Shown here piece after piece: positions 53,346 to 63,732 of a stretch of DNA of 64,000 nt (within the stretch, counting starts at the first letter, position 1; each line of letters begins with the position of its first letter). Below the pieces are notes generated by a model. That model worked only from the letters and a program-made list of their open reading frames with translations, was not told the DNA's origin and searched no databases. The stretch is from NCBI GenBank assembly GCA_947177165.1, contig CAMWTP010000012.1, positions 27,383 through 91,382 of the forward strand. Direction: 5' to 3'. The stretch comes from an uncultured Lachnospiraceae bacterium (lineage in GTDB: Bacteria; Bacillota; Clostridia; Lachnospirales; Lachnospiraceae). The translations under genes and the position numbers were made by a program.

Positions 53346-53423
53346 TTTTTTTGTGCCCAACGTCTCCTGCTCTGTTCATCGCTCCAATTGTACATGCTGC
53401 CTCTGAACAGTTCCTGGTCAGGA

Positions 53424-53457
53424 AAATCGGGCAGGGGAATTTCCCCTGCTCGGTTTC
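53424..53457 (-). terminator. terminator downstream of trpB2
   Basis: CGGGCAGGGGAAtTTCCCCTGCTCG hairpin with T-run on the minus strand. Confidence 0.8.
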
Positions 53458-53473
53458 TGTCATTATTTATGAT

Positions 53474-54847
53474 TCATGCGTTCACTTTCGGCAATGACGC
53501 AAGACTCTTTGCAAGTTCCTCGTCTGTGGGAATGTAGTCTGTCATCTCCCCATCGTTGAATTTCTGATATGCAACCATGTCAAAATATCCTGTTCCTGTA
53601 AGTCCAAATACGATATTCTTCTCCTCTCCGGTCTCCTTGCACTTTAACGCCTCATCAATCGCCACCCTGATCGCATGGCTGCTCTCCGGTGCCGGCAGAA
53701 TGCCTTCCACTCTCGCAAACGTCTGCGCTGCCTGGAATACCGCTGTCTGCTCCACGCTCCTTGCCGATATAATACCGTCATCGTACAGCTGTGACACGAT
53801 CGAACTCATACCATGGTAGCGAAGTCCTCCCGCATGGTTTGCCGACGGGATAAAACCGCTTCCGAGCGTGTACATCTTCGCCAGCGGGCAGATTTTTCCT
53901 GTATCGCAATAGTCGTATGCGTACACGCCCCTTGTAAGGCTCGGACAGGAAGCCGGTTCTACCGCGATGACCTCATAGTCAGCTTCGCCCCTGAGTATCT
54001 CCCCGACAAACGGAGAGATCAGTCCGCCCAGATTGGACCCACCGCCCGCACAGCCGATGATCATGTCCGCTTTGATCCCATATTTATCCAGCGCAGACTT
54101 TGTCTCCAGCCCGATGATCGTCTGGTGCAGCAGCACCTGTGACAACACCGAACCCAGCACATAACGGTATCCTTCCTGTGTCGTGGCAGCCTCGACCGCC
54201 TCGGAAATCGCACAGCCAAGACTTCCTGTCGTTCCCGGAAACTCCTCGTTGATCTTTCTGCCGACATTTGTGAGCATGGACGGCGATGGCGTCACCTTCG
54301 CCCCGTAAGTACGCATCACTTCACGTCGGAAAGGCTTCTGCTCATAAGAAACCTTAACCATATACACCTGACAGTCCAGGTCAAAATAAGAACACGCCAT
54401 CGACAGGGCTGTTCCCCACTGCCCTGCGCCGGTCTCCGTGGTCACACCCTTAAGCCCCTGCTGCTTCGCATAGTAGGCCTGTGCGATCGCCGAGTTGAGT
54501 TTGTGGCTCCCCGATGTATTGTTTCCCTCGAATTTATAGTAGATATGCGCCGGTGTGTCCAGCTTCTTCTCCAGACAATAAGCCCGCGTGAGCGGGGACG
54601 GGCGGTACATCTTGTAAAAGTCGCGTATCTCCCGCGGTATGTCAAAATACGGCGTCGTATCGTCCAGCTCCTGCTTTGCAAGCTCCTCACAGAAAATCGG
54701 TGTCAGCTCCTCCACCGTGACCGGCTTCATGGTCGCCGGATTTAAGATCGGAGCGGGCTTATTTTTCATATCTGCCCTCACGTTGTACCACTGTCTGGGC
54801 ATCTCACTCTCTTCCAGATAAATTTTGTACGGTATTTTGTCGTTCAT
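53474..54847 (-). CDS. TrpB2-type tryptophan synthase beta-like protein
   Basis: RPSPLTRAYCLEKKLDTPAHIYYKFEGNNTSGSHKLNSAIAQAYYAKQQGLKGVTTETGAGQWGTALS (PLP lysine motif with TrpB2-specific sequence). Confidence 0.94.
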   Translation of the reverse strand: MNDKIPYKIYLEESEMPRQWYNVRADMKNKPAPILNPATMKPVTVEELTPIFCEELAKQELDDTTPYFDIPREIRDFYKMYRPSPLTRAYCLEKKLDTPAHIYYKFEGNNTSGSHKLNSAIAQAYYAKQQGLKGVTTETGAGQWGTALSMACSYFDLDCQVYMVKVSYEQKPFRREVMRTYGAKVTPSPSMLTNVGRKINEEFPGTTGSLGCAISEAVEAATTQEGYRYVLGSVLSQVLLHQTIIGLETKSALDKYGIKADMIIGCAGGGSNLGGLISPFVGEILRGEADYEVIAVEPASCPSLTRGVYAYDYCDTGKICPLAKMYTLGSGFIPSANHAGGLRYHGMSSIVSQLYDDGIISARSVEQTAVFQAAQTFARVEGILPAPESSHAIRVAIDEALKCKETGEEKNIVFGLTGTGYFDMVAYQKFNDGEMTDYIPTDEELAKSLASLPKVNA

Positions 54848-54951
54848 GCTATTGTCTCTCTTTCTTTGATTTATTTTATGCATTCCTCATGATTATACAC
54901 TCTATCACACTGAAAGTAAAGGTCTGCGTCAAGCGAACCAGTGATGATGAA

Positions 54952-56262
54952 TCAATGCGTCAGCGATGCCTCCTGAAGCTTATCAAATTCCGCCATGCAC
55001 TCGTCTACTGTTGCGCCGCTTAACAGCTTACGCACAATGATACAGGTGTTTCCCCACTGTTCGACCTTCATTGACGCGTTGGAGCCAAGGACAAAGACGT
55101 TCTCGTTGATTCTGTCGTTGAGCGGCTTCAGCGCCGGAATACACGCAACCTCGACATTCTTTGACGGGGAAATCACCTTGTTCGTCTCCGCGTAAACCTG
55201 CAGCGCCTCGTCGGAAACCATGATGTCCAGAGTCTGCAGCGCATCCTCTGCGTGCTTTGCATTTGCTCCGACTGCAATCCCTGTCATGGGCATAACCGGC
55301 ATCTGTCCCCGGCTGGTTGGAAATCCGATGACAAGCATGTTAAAATCCGGCTTTCCATAGGCGGTCTCGGAGTTTGCCGCACTCCAGTACGCCATGACAA
55401 TCGGCGTCTTCTGCGCCAGAAAATCAGCGCCTTCCCCCTCAATCGCTTCACTGACGTACGCCTTCTCTGCGTCGATATATCCCAGATCGATCAGCTCCTT
55501 TAGAAACTCGAAGCCCGGACGCATGTAGTCACTGTATTTGGCTTCCCCGCTGTTGAGTGCAGCAATTTCAGCCTCTGTATTCCCGCCGTTGTACAAATCC
55601 GCATACGCCTGTGCGAGCACAAATGTCTCCAGCCACCACCGATTTGCACCGACCGGCGTCTCTATCCCATTTTCCTTAAATACTCTGCAGCATTCCAGAA
55701 AATCCTCCGGTGTCTCCGGCAGTTCCAGCTGATACTGGTCAAACAGATCCTTATTGACAAACAGTCCATAGGCCACAACCTCCTGCGGAATCGCCACCAG
55801 CTTTCCGTCCACGACGTTAGCCGCCTTTACCACATCCCGCAGGTTTTCTGCGCTGTCTAACCCCGACAGATCCATCAGCTTCCCCTCCGCGGCAAGCATC
55901 TGAATCGTGTCTGGATTCAGCAGATACAGGTCATCCATATCATTGCGCGCCCTGTCAAGCGCTACGTCATCGTACGTTTTATCCTGATAGTCCTCCGCTG
56001 TGTACGTGATGTAATTCACCGTCACTCCCAGCCTTTCCTCCGCCATGGTGACAGTCTTCTCCGACGCGCTTCTCGCCACATTGTCCGCATCGGGCATCGT
56101 CTTCTCCATCGGGCTGAACAGTGTCACAGTCCGCTCCTCTTCCTCCTCAAATGTAGTCAGTCTGCCGTCCGACTTGTTTCCGCCGCATGCGGTGAGCGCC
56201 AGCACTGTCATTCCTGCCAGACAGAGTCCCGCCATTCTCCTGAATTGTCTTCTCATCTCCAA
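54952..56262 (-). CDS. extracellular solute-binding lipoprotein
   Basis: Lipobox TVLALTACGG; SBP_bac-type sequence ...MDLSGLDSAENLRDVVKAANVVDGKLVAIPQEVVAYGLFVNKDLFDQY. Confidence 0.92.
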   Translation of the reverse strand: MEMRRQFRRMAGLCLAGMTVLALTACGGNKSDGRLTTFEEEEERTVTLFSPMEKTMPDADNVARSASEKTVTMAEERLGVTVNYITYTAEDYQDKTYDDVALDRARNDMDDLYLLNPDTIQMLAAEGKLMDLSGLDSAENLRDVVKAANVVDGKLVAIPQEVVAYGLFVNKDLFDQYQLELPETPEDFLECCRVFKENGIETPVGANRWWLETFVLAQAYADLYNGGNTEAEIAALNSGEAKYSDYMRPGFEFLKELIDLGYIDAEKAYVSEAIEGEGADFLAQKTPIVMAYWSAANSETAYGKPDFNMLVIGFPTSRGQMPVMPMTGIAVGANAKHAEDALQTLDIMVSDEALQVYAETNKVISPSKNVEVACIPALKPLNDRINENVFVLGSNASMKVEQWGNTCIIVRKLLSGATVDECMAEFDKLQEASLTH

Positions 56263-56266
56263 TTTC

Positions 56267-58846
56267 TTATTCCTTTCTCAATACATACTGCATTACCACT
56301 TTCTTTAACAGATCCACATCAATCGGTTTTGCCAGATGAACATTCATGCCGGCATCCAGCGCCTCCTTTTCATCCTCCGCAAATGCGTTTGCCGTCATGG
56401 CGATAATCGGTATCGTCGCTGCGTCAGCGCGCGGCAGCGCCCTGATTGCCTTCGTCGCGTCATAACCGTTCATGACTGGCATCTGTACATCCATTAAAAT
56501 TGCATCAAACTCACCTTCGCCGGCTTGCGCAAAGCGCTCCAAGGCCATCTGTCCGTGTTCGACAACCTCACAGTCCGCTCCCTCCATCGACAGGATTTCC
56601 TTCAGTATCTCGGCATTGATCTCATTATCCTCTGCCGCCAGAAAATGCAAGCCTTCCAGGTTGTTGGTATCCGCCGTTCCCGCGGTGTCGGTCCCGCCCT
56701 GGCCCGCTCTCATCTCCTTAATCTTCTCCTGAAACGCGGTCAGCAAAAATGGTTTTGCCAGCATTCCCGTGTTCTGCAGCTGCAAAGCTTCATCTGTTCC
56801 CGCCGCATCGTAGTCTGCCAGAAACAGAAGGATCACTGTATCCGTCAACAACTCCCGCAGCTCCTTTATTTTCTGGATTCCCTCTGTCTCGACTACATTC
56901 CAGTCAATCAGAAGCAGCTGATAACAATCCCTCTTTGCCTGATCCTGACGCAGTATCTGTATCGCATCTTCCGCATTCGAGACAGTGTCCGCCGCAGCAC
57001 CAGAGTCTTTCATCAGCATCCGGATATTCGCACAGACCTCCTGCTCCCCATCCACTGCAAGGATCCGCGTGATTCCGCTCTCCTCCCAGAATTTTTTATA
57101 TGCATGCTCCTCTGGTATCCGCAGCTCCAGTTCAACCTGAAAAATTGTCCCTTTGTTTACTTCGCTCGACACACTGATCGTTCCGCCCATCAGCTCCACG
57201 ATATTCTTGGTGATCGCCATGCCAAGCCCCGTGCCCTGCACCTTGTTCGTCGTACTGTTCTCCGCCCTTGTAAACGCGTCAAACACCACTTTGAGATACT
57301 CCGGCGTCATCCCGTACCCGTCATCCTGCACCTCTATCCGGATTCGCTCAAACTGGGGGCTGCGCTGCTTCATGCCGACGATGCGGAACCAGATATTTCC
57401 CGCCTCCTGCGTGTACTTTACAGCATTGGATAACAGATTAATCAGAATCTGATTGATTCTTGTCTCATCCCCCAGCAGATACTCGTGCGCCACATTGATC
57501 ACCTCTACATGAAATTTCTGCTGCTTCGCCGCTGCCATCGGGCGGATTATCGCATCCACAGAGGACACCAGGTCATTCAAGGTAAACTCCTCAACCGTGA
57601 GCACAACCTTACCGCTCTCAATCTTTGAGACATCCAGAATATCATTGATCAGGCTGAGCAAATGCTGCCCGGACGCCATAATCTTCTTCGTGTACTCCCG
57701 CACTTTCTCCGGATTGTCCGCATCCTTTGCAAGCAGTGTCGTGAAACCGATCACCGCATTCATCGGCGTGCGGATATCGTGTGACATATTCGAGAGGAAC
57801 ATGGTCTTGGAATTGCTCGCAATCTGCGCCGCCTGCAGTGCCTCCGCCAGCTGCCTGTTATATAATTCCCGTTCCTTCTCCCGCTCCTTTCTGAGCCTGA
57901 TCTGCTGTCTCTGATTCAGATAATAGATCGCACAGCACAGGAAAAAAGCAACCAGCATCACCGCGACAACAATAAAAATATTCTGGTTTACCGTATCCCC
58001 TTCCTGCTGGATTGCCTCGATCGGCACATAGCCAATCAGATACAGGGAACCATTATTCACCGCCCACATGTAGATCAGAGACTTTTTTCCGCGGATTTCG
58101 TGGTTAAACATGATGTTCTTCCCACCCTTGACACTCGCAAGAACCTCCTCCAAAAGCATCTCGTCCAGAATGTCATTTGCCCGGAAAAAGTCTTCCAGAT
58201 TCAGATGCCCAGCGCTGCGCTCCCCCATTCCCTTCGGTTTGAGTATCAGCCGCTCACTCTGCGCATCCATGATATAGAGCATCGCCCGCTTGTTGTAAAA
58301 TCCGTTTGGCAGGGACTGGTCCAGGGAGTCATAGACATACTCGATATAGAGTGACGCAATTTCCTCTCCGCCACGCTCGACAGGGCATTTCATTGTATAT
58401 GCCCATGTCCCCATATAATTCACATAGGACTCGGAAACCGCCAGTCCGCCCACTGTCCCTCCCGCTGAGAAGTCCAGTCCCTCCTCTGAAAAGACCTCGC
58501 CTGTATTGGACACTCCCTCTGTTTCCCCCTCACAAATCAGCGAGATTTTGGCCATTATCCCATTCTTTGAATAGGTCCGGACATATTCCAGAGGCTCTGG
58601 CGCCAGAGCAATCTCCTGCGCCATCAGCCACTGAAACTCTGCTTCATTATTGAGTACTGCCTCAATCGTACTCTCAATCAAATCAAGACTTTCACTGAGA
58701 TTCTGGATTGCTGATGCCTCCATCTCCGTCGATATCTTCCGCGCGACGGAAAACACAACAGCACCCAGTATACAAAAAACGATTATGATAGACAGCAGCA
58801 GCGATATTCCGCCTTCTGCTCTCTGCTCTTTTGGCTTTTTCCTCAT
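56267..58846 (-). CDS. hybrid sensor histidine kinase/response regulator
   Basis: N-terminal TM-extracellular-TM; HisKA FLSNMSHDIRTPMNAVIGF; HATPase; C-terminal receiver AILMDVQMPVMNGYDATKAIR. Confidence 0.95.
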   Translation of the reverse strand: MRKKPKEQRAEGGISLLLSIIIVFCILGAVVFSVARKISTEMEASAIQNLSESLDLIESTIEAVLNNEAEFQWLMAQEIALAPEPLEYVRTYSKNGIMAKISLICEGETEGVSNTGEVFSEEGLDFSAGGTVGGLAVSESYVNYMGTWAYTMKCPVERGGEEIASLYIEYVYDSLDQSLPNGFYNKRAMLYIMDAQSERLILKPKGMGERSAGHLNLEDFFRANDILDEMLLEEVLASVKGGKNIMFNHEIRGKKSLIYMWAVNNGSLYLIGYVPIEAIQQEGDTVNQNIFIVVAVMLVAFFLCCAIYYLNQRQQIRLRKEREKERELYNRQLAEALQAAQIASNSKTMFLSNMSHDIRTPMNAVIGFTTLLAKDADNPEKVREYTKKIMASGQHLLSLINDILDVSKIESGKVVLTVEEFTLNDLVSSVDAIIRPMAAAKQQKFHVEVINVAHEYLLGDETRINQILINLLSNAVKYTQEAGNIWFRIVGMKQRSPQFERIRIEVQDDGYGMTPEYLKVVFDAFTRAENSTTNKVQGTGLGMAITKNIVELMGGTISVSSEVNKGTIFQVELELRIPEEHAYKKFWEESGITRILAVDGEQEVCANIRMLMKDSGAAADTVSNAEDAIQILRQDQAKRDCYQLLLIDWNVVETEGIQKIKELRELLTDTVILLFLADYDAAGTDEALQLQNTGMLAKPFLLTAFQEKIKEMRAGQGGTDTAGTADTNNLEGLHFLAAEDNEINAEILKEILSMEGADCEVVEHGQMALERFAQAGEGEFDAILMDVQMPVMNGYDATKAIRALPRADAATIPIIAMTANAFAEDEKEALDAGMNVHLAKPIDVDLLKKVVMQYVLRKE

Positions 58847-59016
58847 TTCTTATCTCCGTTCTGTCAAGAAACTGTGAAAAAGTATTCCTGCCACATAATT
58901 TGTCTGTTTTCGCCAGCCCCTAACGCAAAAAATAAACTGCTCCAAGATTATTATACGCACATATGTATTTTTATGTCAATAATGTTCGATCGTTCAGGAA
59001 AATAGTAACATTCACG

Positions 59017-59057
59017 GTTACTTTTCATACCCACGCTAAAGTAGTGGGAATCATACG
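59017..59057. repeat. copy of the 44.8 kb repeat arm
   Basis: GTTACTTTTCATACCCACGCTAAAGTAGTGGGAATCATACG, 36/41 identical to 44788-44828, all differences transitions. Confidence 0.8.
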
Positions 59058-59111
59058 ACGGCTGCCGACCGATATGGATGAGAAATCTATATGGGCAGTT
59101 TCCAATGCAAA

Positions 59112-59150
59112 AAGGTGCAAAGCCTAAAATATCAATAAGACTTTACACCA
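59112..59150 (-). terminator. terminator of the hydrogenase-like/MCP fusion gene
   Basis: Minus strand GGTGTAAAG-18 nt-CTTTGCACC followed by TTTTT. Confidence 0.7.
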
Positions 59151-59174
59151 TTTATCTGCATCCCGTCAACCCTG

Positions 59175-61139
59175 TCAGAGCGCACTGATTCTGTCAAATT
59201 TGCTGTGAAGCTCCGACGCAACCTGCCCGATCATCGCAGCGGATGCTGCGATCTCCTCCGTACTCGCCGCCAGGTTCGTTATCCGCTCATTCACATTGTC
59301 GACAACCTTCATCAGATTTTCCGAGCTCTCCATCAGCCTTGTCATCGCAGCCACGATCTGATCCTTATTCTTGCTGCTGTCGTCGGCCGCCCCCCTGCTG
59401 ACATCACTCAGCGTCTTGATCTCCTGCGCCACGACCGCAAAGCCTTTTCCGACTTCCCCGGCCCTCGCCGCCTCTATGGAAGCATTGAGCGACAACAGAT
59501 TTGTCTTGGCTGCCACCTTTGTGATATTCTCATTATTTCCGCCAAGCTGTTCCAACAGTTCATGGATCTCGCCGAAGGACTTCTTCATCTCATCGCAGAA
59601 ATCGACGACATCCACCATCGCCATGCTGATATTCGTACTTTCCTCCGCATTGTTGTTGTTACCGTCTATCATCTCGTCAATCGACGCGTTCAGTGTCGTG
59701 AACTCACCGTTTGCCTCCGATACCATCTCGCTGATCTGCTCGTTCTTCTTTGCCATCTCCGCATTCTTGGCTTCCACTTCAAACGAAATTTCCTGTATGT
59801 GTTCCTTCTCTTCCTCCGCCATATTTTTAATGTAATGAACACAGCTGTCCTTGCCGTTACAGCCATTGTAGATCGCCGTTGCCATCGCCACACAGGTATC
59901 ATAGCCGCAGGCGCTGCAGTTGATATGCTGCTGCACCGTATTTGTCTTATTCATATCTGTGAAAATGTCATTCAGTTCAGCCAGACTTGGTTTCTGTATT
60001 TCATTTCCTCTTGATTTATCTGTATACTCGCGCATAAAGTCGTTGAGATTAAGGCGCGCAAACTGCTTGTTGAGACTTCTCAGCCTCTGTGCAGGCGTCG
60101 CCTTCCTCGCCCATGCGCTGCTCCTTCTGTTTGATTTGCTCGCTTCCCTGATCGCCTGAAGCTCGTAGAGAATATCGTCCGTCTTCGTCTTTTCCTCCTC
60201 CACGCCTGTGCCGTAAATGCAGCCCTGCGCACAGTTGAGCGCATCGACCATAAACGGAAGCCGCCTGCCCCCGAGCACTCTCTCCTTGTAATCCTCAAGG
60301 AAATGATACGCATGTTTTTCTCCCTCGATCTGGCGTATAAACACTTCCTCGCCGCAGAACCAGTAAACGTTCTCCTTCAACCCGCCGGGCATGGGATAGA
60401 TCGAACCCAAACCATACTCAATCTCATTTGGTGCCGGATCTGCCTTGATACTATGCTGTTTAGCGTACTTTGCCAGATGGTCAAATGTCACGTTATAGCT
60501 CACATAGCCTTTGTTTTTGGGATCGTCGATCTCGTCCTTCTTGGCGATGCACGGACTGATAAAGGCAAGCTTGTCTGTGATATTCAGATACTTTTTCGCA
60601 TAGATTGCCGCGCACATAAGCGGACTCTGTACCGGCACAAGCTTTGGAATCAGTTCTGGTATGTAATGTTCAATGTAATTGACAACTGCCGGGCATGGCT
60701 GGGAGATCCCTCCCTGAAAATTGTGCTCTGTGATGTATTTGATATATCCCCACGTCGTGATATCCGCCCCGAAGCTTACACTTATGATACGGTTTACACC
60801 GAGCTTTTTTAATCCGCCAAGTATCTGCCTGTACTCATTTGGATAGTTTGCCGCAAATGCCGGAGCCCACAAAACTGATATTTTCTCTCCTCTTGAAAGC
60901 GCTTCAAAAAACGCTTCCGTGTCATCCACATACTCTCTCGCATTGTGTTCACACGCATCGAAGCAGGCTCCGCACGCGATGCATTTCTCACCATCTACCT
61001 CGATTCGCTGAAACCCTTCTTCCGACTTGACAGCCCTGTTTGCGACGATCACCGGACACGCTGAGATGCATTTATTGCACCCGATACATTTCTCATTGGT
61101 AAAAATCAGCCCTCTCTGATTTCCGTACATTATGTACAC
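59175..61139 (-). CDS. ferredoxin / [FeFe]-hydrogenase H-domain-like / Fe-S / methyl-accepting transducer fusion protein
   Basis: [13 protein letters not shown] and [48 protein letters not shown] (H-cluster-like loops); [24 protein letters not shown] hairpin [39 protein letters not shown]. Confidence 0.93.
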   Translation of the reverse strand: MYIMYGNQRGLIFTNEKCIGCNKCISACPVIVANRAVKSEEGFQRIEVDGEKCIACGACFDACEHNAREYVDDTEAFFEALSRGEKISVLWAPAFAANYPNEYRQILGGLKKLGVNRIISVSFGADITTWGYIKYITEHNFQGGISQPCPAVVNYIEHYIPELIPKLVPVQSPLMCAAIYAKKYLNITDKLAFISPCIAKKDEIDDPKNKGYVSYNVTFDHLAKYAKQHSIKADPAPNEIEYGLGSIYPMPGGLKENVYWFCGEEVFIRQIEGEKHAYHFLEDYKERVLGGRRLPFMVDALNCAQGCIYGTGVEEEKTKTDDILYELQAIREASKSNRRSSAWARKATPAQRLRSLNKQFARLNLNDFMREYTDKSRGNEIQKPSLAELNDIFTDMNKTNTVQQHINCSACGYDTCVAMATAIYNGCNGKDSCVHYIKNMAEEEKEHIQEISFEVEAKNAEMAKKNEQISEMVSEANGEFTTLNASIDEMIDGNNNNAEESTNISMAMVDVVDFCDEMKKSFGEIHELLEQLGGNNENITKVAAKTNLLSLNASIEAARAGEVGKGFAVVAQEIKTLSDVSRGAADDSSKNKDQIVAAMTRLMESSENLMKVVDNVNERITNLAASTEEIAASAAMIGQVASELHSKFDRISAL

Positions 61140-61320
61140 ATCCTCTCTCGCTAATATATTAAAACACTACAATATTTTAACATAAAGTTTGTCCTACGTA
61201 CACAATTCTCACTATTTTTCTATCTATCCGAGCACAATTTTGTTACATTTGTACACTTTTGCTTTTCTATATTATCCGAAATGCTTGAATCTACACATTT
61301 GTTTTGTGCATAATGTGCAA

Positions 61321-61352
61321 AAGAAAACCCAGCTCCCGCTGAGTTTTCTCTT
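61321..61352 (-). terminator. terminator downstream of argS
   Basis: AGAAAACCCAGCtccCGCTGAGTTTTCT hairpin with U-run on the minus strand. Confidence 0.85.
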
Positions 61353-61357
61353 AAAAC

Positions 61358-63130
61358 CTACATCCTCTCCGGCGCCGAAAAACCAAGCAGATCAATGGAT
61401 GTCTCGAGCACGTCCCTGGTGAGGGCAAGAAGCGCGATCCAGCCTGCTTTCTTCGCCTCATCCTCCTCCGCTATAATCTTTGTCTCGTGATAGAAGTGAT
61501 TAAACGCGTTGGCGAGATCGTAGATATAGGCGCAGATCTTGTGCGGTGCATACTCCTCGCACGCCGCCTCGACACTTGCATTGTATTTTGCAAGCGCCAT
61601 CATCAGCTGCTTTTCGCTGTCGTTGACAGGCGCTTTGATGTCGTTTTGCACTGCCTGCACATTGCCGCCATTTTCTGCATATTTTGAGAGAATCGACTTG
61701 ATCCGCACGATCGTATAAAGGATGTATGGACCGGTATCTCCCTCCGACGATGTAAAACGGTCAATGTCGAAGATATAATCCTTGCCCGCCTGGTTGGACA
61801 AGTCACCGTATTTCAGCGCGGCAAGCCCGACCACCTGCGCTGTCGCAGCTGCCTCCTCGTCCGTTGTCTCGCGGTTTTCCTTGATCTTGCAAAACATCAC
61901 GTCGTTGATTTCGCTGATCAGATTTTCCAGACGCATCACGCCGCCCTCGCGCGTCTTGAATGGCTTTCCGTCCTTTCCGTTCATCGTGCCAAAGCCGAGA
62001 AATTGTAGTTCTGTGTCATCATGCACAAGCTTTGTCTTGCGCGCACAGCGGAAAACCTGCTCAAAATAGAGTTCCTGGCGCTTGTCTACCACGTAAACAA
62101 TCCTGTCCGGCTTCTCAGTCTCCATACGCATCAGGATCGTCGCAAGGTCTGTCGTGTTGTAGAGCGCAGCTCCGTCTGATTTTAAAATCATACAGGGCGG
62201 AACCTCTTTTGTGTCTGTGTCTTCCTTCACGTCGACGACAAGCGCCCCCTCACTGACATACGCATAACCGCCCGCTTTCATCGCGTCAACCATCTGCGGG
62301 ATCAGATCATGCACCGCGGACTCTCCGTTCCACAGGTCGAAATCCACGTTCAGCTTCTCATAATTCTGCTTTAAATCCGCAACAGAAACCGCTATGATAT
62401 GATTCCAGAGTGCGCGGTATCCCCTCACACCGCTCTGCAGCTTGTACGTGCAGGCCATCGCGTCCGCCTTGTACGCCTCATCCTCCTTGGAGCGCTTACT
62501 TGCAAACGGATAGATTTCCTCGAGCTCCGATATTGTGAATGGCGGTTCTGCTGGATACGCTCCGTCGTAACTTTCATCAAAATATACCAGATCCGGCTTT
62601 CTAAGCTTAAGCTCGTTCATGATCAATCCCATCGGCTGCCCCCAGTCTCCGAGATGAATATCGCCGACCACGTTATGTCCCATATAGCGCGCGATGCGCT
62701 TTACGCTCTCGCCGATAATCGCGGAGCGCAGATGACCTACATGCAGCGGTTTTGCGACATTTGGTCCGCCGTAGTCAATCACAATCTTTGCAGGGTTTTC
62801 AGCTTCTTCCAGTCCGTATTTGCTGTCTGCGCGCATATTCCTGATGTACGCACCGACAAAGTCGTTATTCAGCGTCAGGTTCAAAAAGCCCGGTGCGACT
62901 GCCTCCGCCCGCTCAAAAACTTTGCTGTCAGAGAGTTTTGCTGCGACATCATTCGCTATCATAATCGGTGCTTTTTTGTACTGTTTTGCGCCCGCCATCG
63001 CACCGTTACACTGGTATTCGCACAGGTCCGGTCTGTTTGAGAGCGTCACTTTGCCAAGCTCCCGCTCATATCCCGCCTGCTCAAATGCATTTTTCATCTC
63101 GTCTGAAATCAATTCTAATATTTTTTTCAT
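61358..63130 (-). CDS. argS: arginyl-tRNA synthetase
   Basis: IVIDYGGPNVAKPLHVGHLRSAIIGESVKRIARYMGHNVVGDIHLGDWG. Confidence 0.97.
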   Translation of the reverse strand: MKKILELISDEMKNAFEQAGYERELGKVTLSNRPDLCEYQCNGAMAGAKQYKKAPIMIANDVAAKLSDSKVFERAEAVAPGFLNLTLNNDFVGAYIRNMRADSKYGLEEAENPAKIVIDYGGPNVAKPLHVGHLRSAIIGESVKRIARYMGHNVVGDIHLGDWGQPMGLIMNELKLRKPDLVYFDESYDGAYPAEPPFTISELEEIYPFASKRSKEDEAYKADAMACTYKLQSGVRGYRALWNHIIAVSVADLKQNYEKLNVDFDLWNGESAVHDLIPQMVDAMKAGGYAYVSEGALVVDVKEDTDTKEVPPCMILKSDGAALYNTTDLATILMRMETEKPDRIVYVVDKRQELYFEQVFRCARKTKLVHDDTELQFLGFGTMNGKDGKPFKTREGGVMRLENLISEINDVMFCKIKENRETTDEEAAATAQVVGLAALKYGDLSNQAGKDYIFDIDRFTSSEGDTGPYILYTIVRIKSILSKYAENGGNVQAVQNDIKAPVNDSEKQLMMALAKYNASVEAACEEYAPHKICAYIYDLANAFNHFYHETKIIAEEDEAKKAGWIALLALTRDVLETSIDLLGFSAPERM

Positions 63131-63164
63131 TGTTACCTCCGCATATCTCGTTCACCATTTTATC

Positions 63165-63443
63165 CTAACAATAATATGTAACCTCTCCAAATGTAGCATA
63201 CCACTTTTGAATTATTTCTTTGCTTCTAGCCTCAATAACCCCTTGAATATAGTTTAACTTCTTTGCTGATATCTTTGAATTATTGTTGCATAACAGGCTT
63301 CTTCCAGTCCGTGTTATCCAAATTTTGGTAGCATTAGAAGTTGGGACACCTTCTGCCACATGCACATGTATTGGTTCTAATGGATCATTCTCATTCATCC
63401 AAAAGTACACAACATATGAACCAATTTTAAAAATTTGAGGCAT
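63165..63443 (-). CDS. DUF4160-like protein
   Basis: MPQIFKIGSYVVYFWMNENDPLEPIHVHVAEGVPTSNATKIWITRTG. Confidence 0.85.
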   Translation of the reverse strand: MPQIFKIGSYVVYFWMNENDPLEPIHVHVAEGVPTSNATKIWITRTGRSLLCNNNSKISAKKLNYIQGVIEARSKEIIQKWYATFGEVTYYC

Positions 63444-63707
63444 TTTCTAATCCTCCTTCTCGTGCCAGTTCAATAATGATGTGTGCTGTCGATTCCAACA
63501 ATTCTTGAAATTGTTCAATATCTTTATCTGTAAATCCCTGGTTATTCTTCCATTCATATTCCGGCAAATAGCACTCAATTGACTGAAATCCCTCAAATAT
63601 CGGTCTCTCAATACAAACTTTTACGCGCTCTTTCCCATCTATATCCAATATTTCAGAATGTACTATTTCCGTATTATCATTTAATGTCATAAATGGATAT
63701 AACATTC
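63427..63707 (-). CDS. DUF2442-like protein
   Basis: MLYPFMTLNDNTEIVHSEILDIDGKERVKVCIERPIFEGFQSIECYLPEYEW; SD AGGAGG before ATG at 63707; overlaps the DUF4160 gene by 17 bp. Confidence 0.75.
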
Positions 63708-63732
63708 TAATCCTCCTTTTAAAAATTTTTAA

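Noticed and set aside
53101-53360. tRNA-associated integration site
   Set aside because: Two intact tRNAs are present but no integrase or duplicated tRNA 3' end was found nearby.
56525-57433. 302-aa plus-strand ORF
   Set aside because: Antisense shadow of the hybrid histidine kinase; composition is rich in His/Arg/Leu as typical for shadow ORFs.
59205-60014. 269-aa plus-strand ORF
   Set aside because: Antisense to the MCP part of the 59-61 kb fusion gene.
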